The notes: generated from the sequence alone by a model not told the origin. A stretch of 64,000 nt of DNA from Sphingomonas prati (GCF_014643515.1 NZ_BMJP01000002.1:124001-188000); one strand, 5' to 3'; positions 7,874 through 19,250 are shown, counted from the stretch's first letter. A program made the numbers and translations.

Positions 7874-9184
7874 ATGAGGCTCGCCCGCCCCTCGCTCGGC
7901 CTGCTCGGCCAGATCTTCCTGATCGTGCTGCTCACCGTCGCGGTCGAATTCGGCGCCAGCACCTTCCTCTACGAACGCACCAGCCGACTGTCCGCGCAGG
8001 AGGACGAGGCGCGCCGCGTCGCCGAACATCTCGTCATTTCGCGCCGCCTGCTCGCCGACAGCCCGGTCGATCAACGCCCCGCCATCGCTGAACAGCTCAC
8101 CACCGATCGCTACGCCATCCAGTGGCGCCCCACCCGCACCGTCCCGCCCCCCGTCCCCGCCGAACTGCGCGAGATGCGGCTGCAGATCGTCGCCTGGGAA
8201 CCGGTGCTCGCCAACACCGACCTGCGGCTCCGCCTGAAATCGCCGGGGGTGAGCAACGTCGTGGTCGGCGGCCTCCGCCTGCCCGACGGCACGTGGATCG
8301 ATTTCAGTACGGACGAGCTGCTGACGGGCACCACGCTCGCCTTCACCCGCATCGTCATCGCACTACTCCCGGCGCTGGCGCTCATCGGCATCGGCTTCCT
8401 GGTGCTGCGCGTCACGCTCCGCCCCATGCGGATGCTCGCCAACGCCGCCGATGCGATCGGCCACGGCGCACCCACCACCCTGCCCGAACAGGGCAGCCGC
8501 GAGGTGCGCCAGGTCATCCACGCGTTCAACGACATGCAGGCCCGCATCCTCCAACTGATCGACGACCGGACCGAGGCGCTCGCCGCCGTCGGCCACGACC
8601 TGCGCACCCCCATCGCGCGCCTCCGACTCCGCACCGACGCAGTCCCCGACGCGGCGCTCCGCACCTCGATGGACGGCGACCTCGCCGAAATGGAGGCGAT
8701 GCTCTCCTCGCTCCTCGCCTTCTTCGGCGGCGACAGCGACCCGGAGGCGCCCGAGCGGGTCGACCTCGCCGTTATGCTTGCCACGCTCGTGGACGACGCC
8801 ACCGACCGCGGCCGCACCGCCGACTATGACGGCCCCGACCACTTCGACGCGCACCTCCGCCCGCTGGAGATGAAGCGCGCGGTCGCCAACCTCGTCGACA
8901 ACGCGCTACATTATGGCGACGCGATCGTCGTGGCGCTGGTGGTGGAGCCTGGCCGCATCCTGATCCGCGTCGACGATGACGGCCCCGGCATCCCGCCAGA
9001 CGCGCTCGAAACCGTACTCCGCCCGTTCGAACGGCTCGATCCCGCCCGCGCCCGCAATACCGAGGGGTTCGGGCTCGGCCTCGCCATCGTCGCGCGCGCC
9101 GTTGCCCGCGCGGAAGGGACGCTCGCGCTCATCAACCGACCCGAGGGCGGCCTCCGCGCCGAAATCGCGCTCCCGCACCGCTGA
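7874..9184 (+). CDS. EnvZ-type sensor histidine kinase
   Basis: 436 aa, inner-membrane sensor. Membrane segments at about residues 9-30 and 158-180 enclose a periplasmic domain of about 125 residues with no recognised ligand fold. A HAMP linker follows (LRPMRMLANAADAIGHG), then HisKA with acceptor H241 in VGHDLRTPIARL, and HATPase_c with N-box ANLVDNALHYG and G-boxes DDDGPGIP and GFGLGLAI. The ATG at 7874 is preferred over an in-frame TTG at 7868. It should phosphorylate the regulator encoded 16 bases upstream. The stimulus is not visible from sequence. Confidence 0.9.
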   Translation: MRLARPSLGLLGQIFLIVLLTVAVEFGASTFLYERTSRLSAQEDEARRVAEHLVISRRLLADSPVDQRPAIAEQLTTDRYAIQWRPTRTVPPPVPAELREMRLQIVAWEPVLANTDLRLRLKSPGVSNVVVGGLRLPDGTWIDFSTDELLTGTTLAFTRIVIALLPALALIGIGFLVLRVTLRPMRMLANAADAIGHGAPTTLPEQGSREVRQVIHAFNDMQARILQLIDDRTEALAAVGHDLRTPIARLRLRTDAVPDAALRTSMDGDLAEMEAMLSSLLAFFGGDSDPEAPERVDLAVMLATLVDDATDRGRTADYDGPDHFDAHLRPLEMKRAVANLVDNALHYGDAIVVALVVEPGRILIRVDDDGPGIPPDALETVLRPFERLDPARARNTEGFGLGLAIVARAVARAEGTLALINRPEGGLRAEIALPHR

Positions 9185-9294
9185 GACCCGAGCAACACTT
9201 ACTTACGCACCATCCCTATCGCAGCAAAACTGGTCTGGCACTTCGACCGTCAACGGGGCCGCACCATGCGCCCCCGACAGGATGGAGCAGAACC

Positions 9295-9996
9295 ATGAAC
9301 GAGCTGATCGGTCGCGTCTTCGGCTTCGAGAAGACCGAATATAAGAATCGCAGCAGCCTCTACGCGAAGCTCGCGTCGGACGGGCAAAGCCCGAAGGCGC
9401 TGATGATCTCCTGCGCGGACAGCCGCGTCGTGCCGGAACACATCATGCAGGCGCAGCCCGGCGACCTGTTCGTCTGCCGCAACGCCGGCAACATCGTGCC
9501 GCCGCATTCGCAGACGAACGGCGGCGTGTCCTCCACCGTCGAATATGCGGTCGTGGCGCTTGGCGTGCGCGACATCATCGTCTGCGGCCACAGCGATTGC
9601 GGCGCGATGAAGGGCCTCGCCAATCCGGAAGCGCTCGGCGCGATGCCGATCGTCGCGGGCTGGCTCAAGCACGGCCACGGCGCCGCGCAGATCGTCTCCG
9701 ACTGCTATCCCCACCTCGAGGGTGCCGACAAGGTCCGCGCCATCGCGATGGAGAATGTCGCGGCGCAGCTGACCCATCTCCGCACGCATCCGTCCGTCGC
9801 GGCCGGCATCGCCCGCGGTGAAATCGCGCTGCACGGCTGGTTCGTCGACATCCACGCCGGCACCATCCTCGGCCTCGACGGCAAGACCGGCCGCTTCGTC
9901 ACGCTGCGCGAAGACGAGCCACTCCCCGTCGCCGTCGAACAGGCCGCCCGCCATGCCTACGACGTCCACAGCCCCGCCATGGAAGCTGCGGAGTAA
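9295..9996 (+). CDS. Beta-class carbonic anhydrase
   Basis: 233 aa. Interconverts CO2 and bicarbonate in the cytosol. Zinc ligands C40 (SCADSR), H99 and C102 (GHSDCGAM) and the D42-R44 catalytic dyad are all present, with the conserved RNAGNIVPP segment. The start at 9295 is supported by AGGATGGAG upstream. It stands alone between the two-component system and the oppositely oriented efflux operon, and is separated from the latter by a strong hairpin at 10009-10048. Confidence 0.95.
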   Translation: MNELIGRVFGFEKTEYKNRSSLYAKLASDGQSPKALMISCADSRVVPEHIMQAQPGDLFVCRNAGNIVPPHSQTNGGVSSTVEYAVVALGVRDIIVCGHSDCGAMKGLANPEALGAMPIVAGWLKHGHGAAQIVSDCYPHLEGADKVRAIAMENVAAQLTHLRTHPSVAAGIARGEIALHGWFVDIHAGTILGLDGKTGRFVTLREDEPLPVAVEQAARHAYDVHSPAMEAAE

Positions 9997-10008
9997 GGGC
10001 CTAGGCAA

Positions 10009-10048
10009 CCTGTCCGTCGTCCCGACAAAAACCGGGATGACGGACAGG
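10009..10048. terminator. Hairpin between convergent genes (possible bidirectional terminator)
   Basis: 16-base arms CCTGTCCGTCGTCCCG and CGGGATGACGGACAGG pair with one G-U. The loop of eight bases contains A5. It lies between the ends of the carbonic anhydrase gene and the NodT gene. There is no long T-run, so termination strength is uncertain. The CCCG...CGGGATGAC core also resembles a dispersed sphingomonad repeat. Confidence 0.5.
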
Positions 10049-10063
10049 AGCCCGGACTGGAGA

Positions 10064-11545
10064 CTACCGCCCCCAGCCGCCCCCGAGCGCCTGATACAAC
10101 GTCACCACCGCGGTCAGCTGGTCCGTCCGCGCCTGGATCAGCGTCAGGTCCGCGGTCAGCAAACCGCGCTGCGCATCAAGCTGTTCGATATAGCTCGCAT
10201 AGCCCGCGCGGTACCGGTTGGTCGCCAGCCGCAACGCCTGCGCCAGCGCCTCGCGCTGCAGCCCGACCGCCTCGGCCTGCTCGCCCGACCGCCGCACGCC
10301 CGCCAGACTGTCGTCCACCTCGCGAAACGCGGTCAGCGCGGTCCCGCGATAGGCGAACGCCGCCGCATCGCGCCGCGCGGTCGCTGCCTCCGCCCCCGCG
10401 CGCACCCGCCCGCCGTCGAAGATCGGCCCCAGCACGCTCCCGCCGACCGAAAACAGCGTCACCGGCGCCGCGATCAGCGACGACAGCGCCAGCCCCGCCG
10501 TCCCCGACAGATTCAGCCGCGGCAAATACAGCGCCCGCGCCGCCGACAGGCTCAGGTCCGCCGACGCCAGCCGATACTCCGCCGCGGCAATATCCGGCCG
10601 CCGCCGCAACAGTTCGGACGGCAGTTCGGACGGGATCGCCGGCGGCACCAGCGCCGCCAGCGGCCGCCCGCGCGCGATCGCCCCCGGCACGCCGCCGGTC
10701 AGCACGCTTAAGGAATTCTCCTGCCGGCTGATCGACAGCTCGACCTGCGGGATCAGCTGCGCCGCGCTCTGATATTCCGCCTCCGCCTGCCGCAGTTCCA
10801 GCAGCGAGGTATAGCCCGTCAGCGCGCGTCGCTGCGCCAGCCGCAGCGCCTCGTCGCGCGCGACCAGCGTCTCCTGCGCCGTCTGCAGCCGCGCATCGAG
10901 CGCGCGGAGCGTGATGTACCCGTTCGCCGTCGTCGCCGCGACCGACAGCGCGGTCGTATCGCGCGACGCCTGCGCCGCCAGCAGATCCGCCCGCGCCGCC
11001 CGATCGAGCGTCGCCAGCCGCCCGAACAGGTCGACCTCATACGCTACCTGCACCCCCGGCTGCCCGACCAGCCCGTCGATGCCGGTGCCCAGCGACGTCA
11101 ACGTCCGCTGCTCGGCGACACTCGCACTCCCGTTCAGCGACGGCGACAACGCCGCCCGTGCCAACCGCTGGTTCGCCCGCGCCTCCGCGATCCGCGTCGC
11201 CGCGACGGCCAGGTCGGTGTTGTTCGCCAGCGCCGCCTCGACCAGCTGAGTCAAAACGGGATCACCAAACCCGCGCCACCACTCCGCGGTCACCGGCGCC
11301 GTCCCCGAAAACTGCGTCCGCCACCCCGCCGGCGCCGTCACCGCAGCCGCAACAGGCACCTCCGGCCGCGGCCCAGCACACCCAGCAAGGAGAAGCGCAA
11401 CCGCGAGGCCCGCAAGCCCTCTCCCCCCCGGGGAGAGGGTTGGGAGAGGGGGTGACGCCAGGTGAAACGCCCGACGCTCCGCGCTGACCTCCCCCCTCTC
11501 CCCAACCCTCTCCCCGCAGGGGCGAGGGGGCAGCAAACCCCTCAC
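10064..11545 (-). CDS. NodT-family outer-membrane efflux lipoprotein with repeat-extended N-terminus
   Basis: 493 aa from a GTG that overlaps the stop of the membrane fusion gene (GTGA). The outer-membrane channel component exports drugs together with the EmrA/EmrB-like partners. A lipoprotein box LLLAGC places the lipidated cysteine at residue 56. The mature part has the duplicated OEP domains, with ALANNTDLAVAATRI, YEVDLFGRL, LLRRRPDIAAAEYRL and a Q/ALGGGW end. Unusually, about 45 residues lie before the signal peptide core. They are encoded by a GC-rich dispersed repeat (11417-11530) that runs through in frame. No ATG, GTG or TTG closer to the signal peptide exists, so either the extended leader is translated or a rare CTG (residue 29) is used. 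Confidence 0.85.
   Translation of the reverse strand: MRGLLPPRPCGERVGERGEVSAERRAFHLASPPLPTLSPGGRGLAGLAVALLLAGCAGPRPEVPVAAAVTAPAGWRTQFSGTAPVTAEWWRGFGDPVLTQLVEAALANNTDLAVAATRIAEARANQRLARAALSPSLNGSASVAEQRTLTSLGTGIDGLVGQPGVQVAYEVDLFGRLATLDRAARADLLAAQASRDTTALSVAATTANGYITLRALDARLQTAQETLVARDEALRLAQRRALTGYTSLLELRQAEAEYQSAAQLIPQVELSISRQENSLSVLTGGVPGAIARGRPLAALVPPAIPSELPSELLRRRPDIAAAEYRLASADLSLSAARALYLPRLNLSGTAGLALSSLIAAPVTLFSVGGSVLGPIFDGGRVRAGAEAATARRDAAAFAYRGTALTAFREVDDSLAGVRRSGEQAEAVGLQREALAQALRLATNRYRAGYASYIEQLDAQRGLLTADLTLIQARTDQLTAVVTLYQALGGGWGR
11417..11530. repeat. CCCTCTCCCC-type repeat pair inside the NodT leader
   Basis: Two copies of the GGGAGAGGGTTGGGAGAGGGG element (11417-11452 and 11490-11530) are inverted relative to each other and form a long potential hairpin. 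The same sequence class is seen at 39516-39630 and 62996-63076 and in part at 14395-14416. Here it lies between the coupled GTG start and the lipoprotein signal of the NodT gene, not between genes. Confidence 0.75.
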
Positions 11546-12660
11546 CGCCCCGTATCCACTCTGGCTTCCACCGACATCCCCGGCCGCAACCGCCGCGCCA
11601 GCGCCTGCCCCGGATCGATCGCGATGCGCACCGCGATCCGCTGCGGCACCTTCACGAAATTGCCGGTCGCCGTGTCGGTCCGGATGATGCTGAACTCGCT
11701 CCCCGCCGCGGGCGACAGGTTCTGCACCCGGCCGGTCAGCCGCGCGCCGCCCAGCGCGTCGACCGCGAACGACGCACGCTGCCCCGCCGCCATCTTCGCG
11801 GTCTGCGCTTCCTTGAAGTTCGCGATCACCCACATCTGCTCGGGCACGAGGAACATCAGCTGCGTCCCCGCCGTCACATATTGCCCCACGCGCCCGCCGA
11901 CCTCGCTCAGCGTGCCGGCCTGCGGTGCGCGGATGATCGTGTTGGCCAGGTCGATCCGCGCCAGGTTCAGCGCCGCGTCCGCGCCCTCCACCGCCGCGGC
12001 CAGCCCGCCGCGCCCCACCGCCACCGACCGCACATCCTGCTGCCCGATCGCGCGCGCCGCCTCGGCCTGCTGCAACGCGGCCTCGGCCTGCAACAGCGCT
12101 GCGCGCGTCTGGTCGCGTTCGCGCAGCGACACCGATCCGTCGCTCGCCAGATCCTCGACCCGCGCCATGTCGGCCTGCGCACGCACCAGCTGCGCCTGCG
12201 CGCCCGCCACCGCGGCATCCTGAGACGCCACCGCCGCCTCGCGTGATCGGCGTTGCTGCGCGCTGTTGTTCAGAGTTGCCTGCTGCCCCGCGACCTGCGC
12301 CTGCGCCTGCTCCACCCGCTGGCGGTAGATCCGGTCGTCGATCCGCACCAGCATCTGCCCGCGCGCGACATGCTGGAAATCCTGCACCGGCACCGCCACC
12401 AGATATCCCGACACCTGCGGGCTGACGACCGTCACCTGCCCCCGCACATAGGCGTTCTCGGTGGCCTGCGTGTCGAACACGAACGGCGGCAGCCGCCACG
12501 CGTACAGGATCGCCAGCACCCCCGCGACGACCAGCACCGCGATCAGCGCCAGGCTCCCCAGGCTCTTCGCCGGCGGCCGCCACCGGCGCGGCGACGCAGC
12601 AGGCGCGGGTGCAGCGGCGGGCGCGACGACGGGCGGCGTTTCGGGGTCAGCGTCGGCCAT
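11542..12660 (-). CDS. EmrA/HlyD-type membrane fusion protein
   Basis: 372 aa. One N-terminal membrane anchor (about residues 33-53) follows a proline/alanine-rich cytosolic tail. A biotinyl-lipoyl-like half-motif follows (TVVSPQVSGYLVAVPV), then a long coiled-coil hairpin at about residues 105-215 rich in Ala/Gln, the second lipoyl half (TIIRAPQAGTLSE) and a beta-barrel domain. It bridges the inner-membrane EmrB-like transporter and the NodT channel. It starts 3 bases after the transporter stop and its own stop overlaps the NodT start, so the three genes are tightly coupled. Confidence 0.9.
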   Translation of the reverse strand: MADADPETPPVVAPAAAPAPAASPRRWRPPAKSLGSLALIAVLVVAGVLAILYAWRLPPFVFDTQATENAYVRGQVTVVSPQVSGYLVAVPVQDFQHVARGQMLVRIDDRIYRQRVEQAQAQVAGQQATLNNSAQQRRSREAAVASQDAAVAGAQAQLVRAQADMARVEDLASDGSVSLRERDQTRAALLQAEAALQQAEAARAIGQQDVRSVAVGRGGLAAAVEGADAALNLARIDLANTIIRAPQAGTLSEVGGRVGQYVTAGTQLMFLVPEQMWVIANFKEAQTAKMAAGQRASFAVDALGGARLTGRVQNLSPAAGSEFSIIRTDTATGNFVKVPQRIAVRIAIDPGQALARRLRPGMSVEARVDTGR

Positions 12661-12663
12661 GGC

Positions 12664-14337
12664 TCAACTCGTGGTCGCAGCCAGCGCGGCCCGGCGGCGG
12701 GCCCGCTGGATGCGGGTGATGTGGATCGACGCCCATAGCATGGTGACGAGCGCGATCACGCCGATCAATCGGAACACGTCGTCATACGCCAGGATATTGG
12801 CCTCGCGCGTCAGCGATTGCCCGATCAGCGCCACGCCCTCCGCCTGCCGCAACGCCGGATCGCCGATCACCCGCCCCAACCCTGCGCCACCCGCGGTGAC
12901 CCGCGACGCCACGATCGGATCGGTCAGCGACACCTGGTTGCCCAACTGGATCAGATGGACCCGCGTCTGCACCGTCTGGAACGTGCCGATCAGCGCCGCA
13001 CCGATCAGCCCGCCCAGGCTCTGCGTCACGCTGAACAACACCGAAAAACTCACGAAATATGCCGGCCCCGCCGCCAGCGCGCGCGTCAACCCGACCAGCA
13101 GTGCCGGCCCGATGAACAGCAAGGCCGCGAACCCCAGGATCGCTTGGCTCACGTACAGCTGCGGCGGCCGCGTCAGGTTGGTCGCCCCCATGTCCATGAA
13201 CGCCCCGAACGCGATCATCGCCAGCGCGATCAGGATCGGCTTGCCCAGGAAATTGGGGTTCAGCGTCACCGATCCCACCACCGTCCCCGCAATGCTCGCG
13301 AACAGGATGACGACGAACAGCCCGCGCATCTGCTCGTTGCCCAGCCCCAGCGTCGTCAGCAACCCGACCGCCCCGGTCGTCTGCTCCGCTAGCACCACGC
13401 GCGTCAGGATCGCGACCAGCGCGAACCGCAGGATATCGCCACTCCCCAGCCAGCGCGTGTTGAGCAACGGGTTCTCGCGGCGATGCTCGATCCAGAACCC
13501 CACGGTCAGCAACACCACCGCCGCGCACAGCGCATAACCCAGCCACGGCGCCTCGAACCACCATAGCACACGCCCCAGCCCCAGCACCGCGGCGAGCAGC
13601 GCCAGCCCCGGCGCGATCAGTGCAAAGGTAAGGAAGTCACCGCGCTCGAACGCCTTGAACCGCTCGCTTGGCGGCAACGGCAACCACCGCACCGCCGCCA
13701 GCGTCAGCAATGCGAGCCCCAGTTCGAACGCATAGAATGTCTGCCACTGCCCCGCCTCCAGCAGTTCGGACGGGAACAGCCGCGCCATCGGCGTCGCCAG
13801 CTGCGGGATGCCCACCGCGAACACCAGCCCCTTCAGCCGCCACGACGGCTTGAACGCCTGCATCATGTACAACAGCGCCAGCGTCGACAGCGATGCCGCG
13901 GCGACCCCGCTGAACGCCCGCACCATGATCGCGGACGCGAAACTATGCGCCACCAGATGCGCCGCGGTCGCCAGCACATAGCCGACCAGGAAGATCTGCA
14001 CGAACAGCCGCAGCCCATATTGCTGGCGGAACTTCACCAGCAGCAGGTTGCTGACCACGTTGGTCATGACATAAACCGTCGGCAACCACGCGGCCTCGGC
14101 CGGATACAGCCCCAGCTCGCCCTGCAGGCTGGTCAGGTTCGCGGTGACGATCCCGTTGCCCAGCCCGCCGGTGATCCCCGCCAGCGCCGCGATCCCCCCG
14201 AACGCCAGCCGCACCCGCATCGGATGATCCGGGATCGCCGGCGACCCGGGCATGATCGATCGCTCATGCGGCTCGGGCACCCACGTATCGGGCGCGCTCC
14301 ACCACCACCCCCGCCCGCGCAGGCTCGCCGGGATCAT
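12664..14337 (-). CDS. DHA2-family MFS multidrug transporter (EmrB-like)
   Basis: 557 aa with about 14 hydrophobic segments, the layout of the DHA2 (14-helix) drug:proton antiporters. The helix 1 region is GGIAALAGITGGLGNGIVTANL. Motif C-like and motif A-like positions are present but degenerate; the typical D in helix 1 is replaced by N in NGIVTANL. A start at 14253 (MPGSPAIPDH) is an alternative to 14337. It is the first gene of the efflux operon with the fusion protein and NodT channel. No regulator is adjacent; the substrate is unknown. Confidence 0.85.
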   Translation of the reverse strand: MIPASLRGRGWWWSAPDTWVPEPHERSIMPGSPAIPDHPMRVRLAFGGIAALAGITGGLGNGIVTANLTSLQGELGLYPAEAAWLPTVYVMTNVVSNLLLVKFRQQYGLRLFVQIFLVGYVLATAAHLVAHSFASAIMVRAFSGVAAASLSTLALLYMMQAFKPSWRLKGLVFAVGIPQLATPMARLFPSELLEAGQWQTFYAFELGLALLTLAAVRWLPLPPSERFKAFERGDFLTFALIAPGLALLAAVLGLGRVLWWFEAPWLGYALCAAVVLLTVGFWIEHRRENPLLNTRWLGSGDILRFALVAILTRVVLAEQTTGAVGLLTTLGLGNEQMRGLFVVILFASIAGTVVGSVTLNPNFLGKPILIALAMIAFGAFMDMGATNLTRPPQLYVSQAILGFAALLFIGPALLVGLTRALAAGPAYFVSFSVLFSVTQSLGGLIGAALIGTFQTVQTRVHLIQLGNQVSLTDPIVASRVTAGGAGLGRVIGDPALRQAEGVALIGQSLTREANILAYDDVFRLIGVIALVTMLWASIHITRIQRARRRAALAATTS

Positions 14338-14394
14338 GCGAAGGGAGGCCGGTTCATGGCTGAAACATAGGCCGTCAACGTTAAAACATTAACC

Positions 14395-14416
14395 CCCCTC
14401 CATTTCAGGGGAGGGG
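14395..14416. repeat. Short CCCCTCC...GGAGGGG hairpin
   Basis: A seven-base-pair stem (CCCCTCC/GGAGGGG) lies between the stop of the CinA-domain gene and the start of the efflux operon on the same strand. It resembles a partial copy of the CCCTCTCCCC repeat class and may act as a terminator or leader hairpin. Confidence 0.45.
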
Positions 14417-14427
14417 CTCGCGAGACC

Positions 14428-15186
14428 TCAGATCCCCCCGTCGGTCGCCACATGCCCGACCTCGGCCAGCCGTGCGACCAGGTCCTCCGCGCACGCATCC
14501 AGCGCATCCTGCTCGGTCGACCGCACCACGAAGTTGGCACCCACCCGTCCGTCGCGGAAGAAGGGATAGCTCCCGATCTGGCACGCCGCATGGTCGCGCT
14601 CGGTCTCGCGCAGCGTGTCGGCGATCTCGCTTTCCGGCACCATGCAGCCGACGGTGCGCGACAGCAGCGGCCGCCCGCCCTCCAGCTGCCCCGACAGCGC
14701 CTCCAGCATCATCCCCGCGATGTGCGGCACGCCCGCCATGATGAAGATGTTGCCGTGGCGGATACCCGGCGCGCCCGACATCCGGTTCTCGATCAGGTCC
14801 GCACCCTCCGGCACCCGCGCCATCCGCAGCCGCGCCTCGTTCAGCCCGCCGCGGCTCGCATAATAGTCCTCCAGCACCGCGCGCGCCTGCGGATGCACCA
14901 CCACCGGCACGCCCAGCGCCACCGCGATCGCATCCACCGTGATGTCGTCGTGGGTCGGCCCGATGCCACCGGTGGTGAACAGATAATCCGCCTTCGCGGT
15001 CAGCGCATGGACCGCATCGACGATCACCGCCTCCACGTCGGGCACCACCCGTACCTCGACCAGCCTGATTCCCTGCAGGTTCAGCCACAGCGCCACCTGC
15101 GCCACGTTGCGGTCCTGCGTCCGCCCCGACAGGATTTCGTCCCCGATGACGAGGAGGGCGGCGGTCCAGATGCGTGTCTCGGTCAT
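14428..15186 (-). CDS. MoaB/CinA-type molybdopterin-binding domain protein
   Basis: 252 aa. The MoCF_biosynth fold is clear, with ALLVIGDEILSGRTQDRN at the N-terminus and the ligand loop TTGGIGPTHDDIT at about residues 68-80. The C-terminal NMN-deamidase domain of full CinA is absent, so this is the short stand-alone form common in alphaproteobacteria. Such proteins are predicted to bind molybdopterin-like or nucleotide ligands. The exact role is not established. It is divergent from map with a 64-base gap. Confidence 0.85.
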   Translation of the reverse strand: MTETRIWTAALLVIGDEILSGRTQDRNVAQVALWLNLQGIRLVEVRVVPDVEAVIVDAVHALTAKADYLFTTGGIGPTHDDITVDAIAVALGVPVVVHPQARAVLEDYYASRGGLNEARLRMARVPEGADLIENRMSGAPGIRHGNIFIMAGVPHIAGMMLEALSGQLEGGRPLLSRTVGCMVPESEIADTLRETERDHAACQIGSYPFFRDGRVGANFVVRSTEQDALDACAEDLVARLAEVGHVATDGGI

Positions 15187-15250
15187 GGCGGCGGCATAGC
15201 CGCTTCGCGCATGCTCGCAAAGCAGCGAACGTCGCGCTATATCCTGCACC

Positions 15251-16078
15251 ATGACGGAATATATGACCATCACCGCCACGGACCCGGTGACGCGCGACGG
15301 CGCGATCAAGCTGTACGATGCCGACGGTTTCGCCGGCATGCGCCGCGCCGGCCGGCTGGCCGCCGAAATCCTCGACGCGCTCGTGCCGCATGTCGTGCCC
15401 GGCGTCACCACCGCCGCGCTCGACCGGATCGTGGCCGACATGTGTCGCGCGGCCGGCGCGGTGCCCGCCACGCTCGGCTACCGCGGCTACACGCACAGCA
15501 GCTGCATCTCGATCAACCACGTCGTCTGCCACGGCATTCCGGGGCCGAAGACGCTGAAGGACGGCGACATCATCAATGTCGACGTCACCCCGCTGCTCGA
15601 CGGCTGGCACGGCGACAGCAGTCGCATGTACATCGCTGGCGACGCCGCGGTGAAGGCGCGCCGCCTGGTCGAGGTCACTTACGAATGCCTCATGGCCGGC
15701 GTCGAAGCCGCACGGCCCGGCAACACGATGGGCGACATCGGTCATGCGATCCAGGTCCATGCCGAAAAGCATCGCTACGGCATCGTCCGCGATTTCTGCG
15801 GTCACGGCATCGGCCGCGTGTTCCACGACGCGCCGGAGGTCGTCCACCTCGGCCGCCCCGGCACCGGGCCGGAGCTGAAACCCGGCATGATCTTCACGAT
15901 CGAACCGATGATCAACATCGGCCGCGGCGACGTGAAGGTGCTCGACGACGGCTGGACGGCCGTCACGCGCGACCGCTCGCTGTCGGCGCAGTTCGAACAT
16001 TCGATCGGCATCACCGACGACGGCTGCGAAATCTTCACGACCAGCCCCGCCGGTTTTCACGCACCCCCCTATATTTGA
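15251..16078 (+). CDS. map: Methionine aminopeptidase type I
   Basis: 275 aa, cytosolic. Removes N-terminal Met from nascent proteins. The pita-bread fold metal ligands are visible: D in NVDVTPLLDGWHGDSSRM (two Asp), H in CGHGIGRVFHDAP, E in FTIEPMIN and E in AQFEHSIGI. The conserved HGIP is present. It starts at 15251; an ATG four codons later is possible. A 56-base gap separates it from a small secreted protein gene. Confidence 0.95.
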   Translation: MTEYMTITATDPVTRDGAIKLYDADGFAGMRRAGRLAAEILDALVPHVVPGVTTAALDRIVADMCRAAGAVPATLGYRGYTHSSCISINHVVCHGIPGPKTLKDGDIINVDVTPLLDGWHGDSSRMYIAGDAAVKARRLVEVTYECLMAGVEAARPGNTMGDIGHAIQVHAEKHRYGIVRDFCGHGIGRVFHDAPEVVHLGRPGTGPELKPGMIFTIEPMINIGRGDVKVLDDGWTAVTRDRSLSAQFEHSIGITDDGCEIFTTSPAGFHAPPYI

Positions 16079-16134
16079 TCGAACGTTTGCCGACGTCCCA
16101 CGTTGGCGTCGCGATACCGATCCGGAGACCTGAC

Positions 16135-16488
16135 ATGCGCGCCTTGCTCATCCCCCTGCTGGCCCTCGCCGCCGCCCCGCTCGCCGCACAGGCTCCGAAC
16201 CCGGCGCCAGTCGCCGCCGCGACCGAAACGCTCCCCGGCGCCGAAACCGCGCTGACGCTGAACGGCAAGGTCCTGGCCGAACTCCGCGCCCAGGCCGCCA
16301 ACCGCGCCGCCCAGGCCGCCCAGTATCGCGGCGCCGTCGCGGTCACGAACCAGCAGACGATCGAAGTCCAGCGCATCGCCGAAGAAACCGAAGCCGACTA
16401 CGCCGCCCGCGTCGCCGCCTGGAAAGCCAAGACCGCCGAAGCCTGCACCGCCGGCAACGCCGAAGCCTGCGCGAAGATCAGGAACTAG
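16135..16488 (+). CDS. Small Ala-rich periplasmic protein, unknown function
   Basis: 117 aa. A signal peptide (MRALLIPLLALAAAPLAAQA) is cleaved at about residue 19 or 20. The mature part is Ala-rich and helical, with two cysteines near the C-terminus (AEACTAGNAEACAKIRN) that may form a disulfide. GGAGACCTG upstream provides the ribosome site. No family is recognised. It follows map on the same strand and may share its transcript. Confidence 0.75.
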   Translation: MRALLIPLLALAAAPLAAQAPNPAPVAAATETLPGAETALTLNGKVLAELRAQAANRAAQAAQYRGAVAVTNQQTIEVQRIAEETEADYAARVAAWKAKTAEACTAGNAEACAKIRN

Positions 16489-16512
16489 GCCCGACCGCAA
16501 CGCCGACTGTTC

Positions 16513-16532
16513 CCCGGCGAAGGCCGGGGCCT
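16513..16532. terminator. Hairpin after map and the small secreted gene
   Basis: CCCCGGC-GAAG-GCCGGGG forms a compact seven-base stem 25 bases after the stop codon. There is no T-run, so it may be a weak terminator or a dispersed palindrome. Confidence 0.4.
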
Positions 16533-16651
16533 AGGTGGGCCCTCACGTAACAAACGCGCGCAAGAACGAGATGTCGGCCTCATATGGTCGACGGATGCAG
16601 AGCGACCTGCACCCGTCCAACCAACGAGCGGCGTTCTACCTTAAACCCGCT

Positions 16652-16680
16652 TGTCCCGAGCGCAGTCGAGGGACCGTGGA
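16652..16680. repeat. CCGAGCGnAGTCGAGGGA repeat (copy 1)
   Basis: Contains CCCGAGCGCAGTCGAGGGAC followed by GTGGAGCGCAGCCGAGA. Close copies lie at about 33072-33110 and 59717-59760. Each copy is within about 150 bases of a GTTCGAGCCTGTCGAGAAC hairpin, so the two repeat classes travel together in this window. Confidence 0.7.
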
Positions 16681-16802
16681 GCGCAGCCGAGACGCCAGCA
16701 GCGCTCCACGGCCGCGCTCCGGGGAGAATGCTGCGACGTCGCTGGCTAGGACGGATCGGCGCAACCTAGCGCTTCACCGTATCAATAGGCTCACCCACTG
16801 AT

Positions 16803-16864
16803 CCGTTTGGTTCGAGCCTGTCGAGAACTCCGCGCAGAGTTCTCGACAGGCTCGAACCAAACGG
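16803..16864. repeat. 27-bp perfect inverted repeat, GTTCGAGCCTGTCGAGAAC family (copy 1)
   Basis: Arms 16803-16829 and 16838-16864 are exact reverse complements, with an 8-base loop. The core is TTCGAGCCTGTCGAGAAC. Further copies are at 33171-33230, 37644-37713 and 59624-59685, with a half copy near 32124. This copy lies between the convergent ends of two transcription units, where it could also stop transcription. Confidence 0.9.
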
Positions 16865-16948
16865 GGCGGGGACAAGTCGCGCAACCTGACGCGGTCACGC
16901 TCAACATTCAGCGGGTCTCAGGGGCAACCCCCGAAACCCGCAACCCAA

Positions 16949-19210
<2,262 letters not shown>

Positions 19211-19250
19211 GCCGTACCGTTCCTCATGCCTGTCGTCGCGCACCCCTGCT

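Larger units (their letters stand above)
16489..16948. other. Repeat-filled intergenic region
   Basis: No gene is convincing in these 460 bases between two convergent genes. It contains the hairpin at 16513-16532, a CCGAGCGCAGTCGAGGGA-type repeat at about 16652-16680 and the perfect 27-base inverted repeat at 16803-16864. Short ORFs here have no ribosome site and run through the repeats. Confidence 0.6.
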
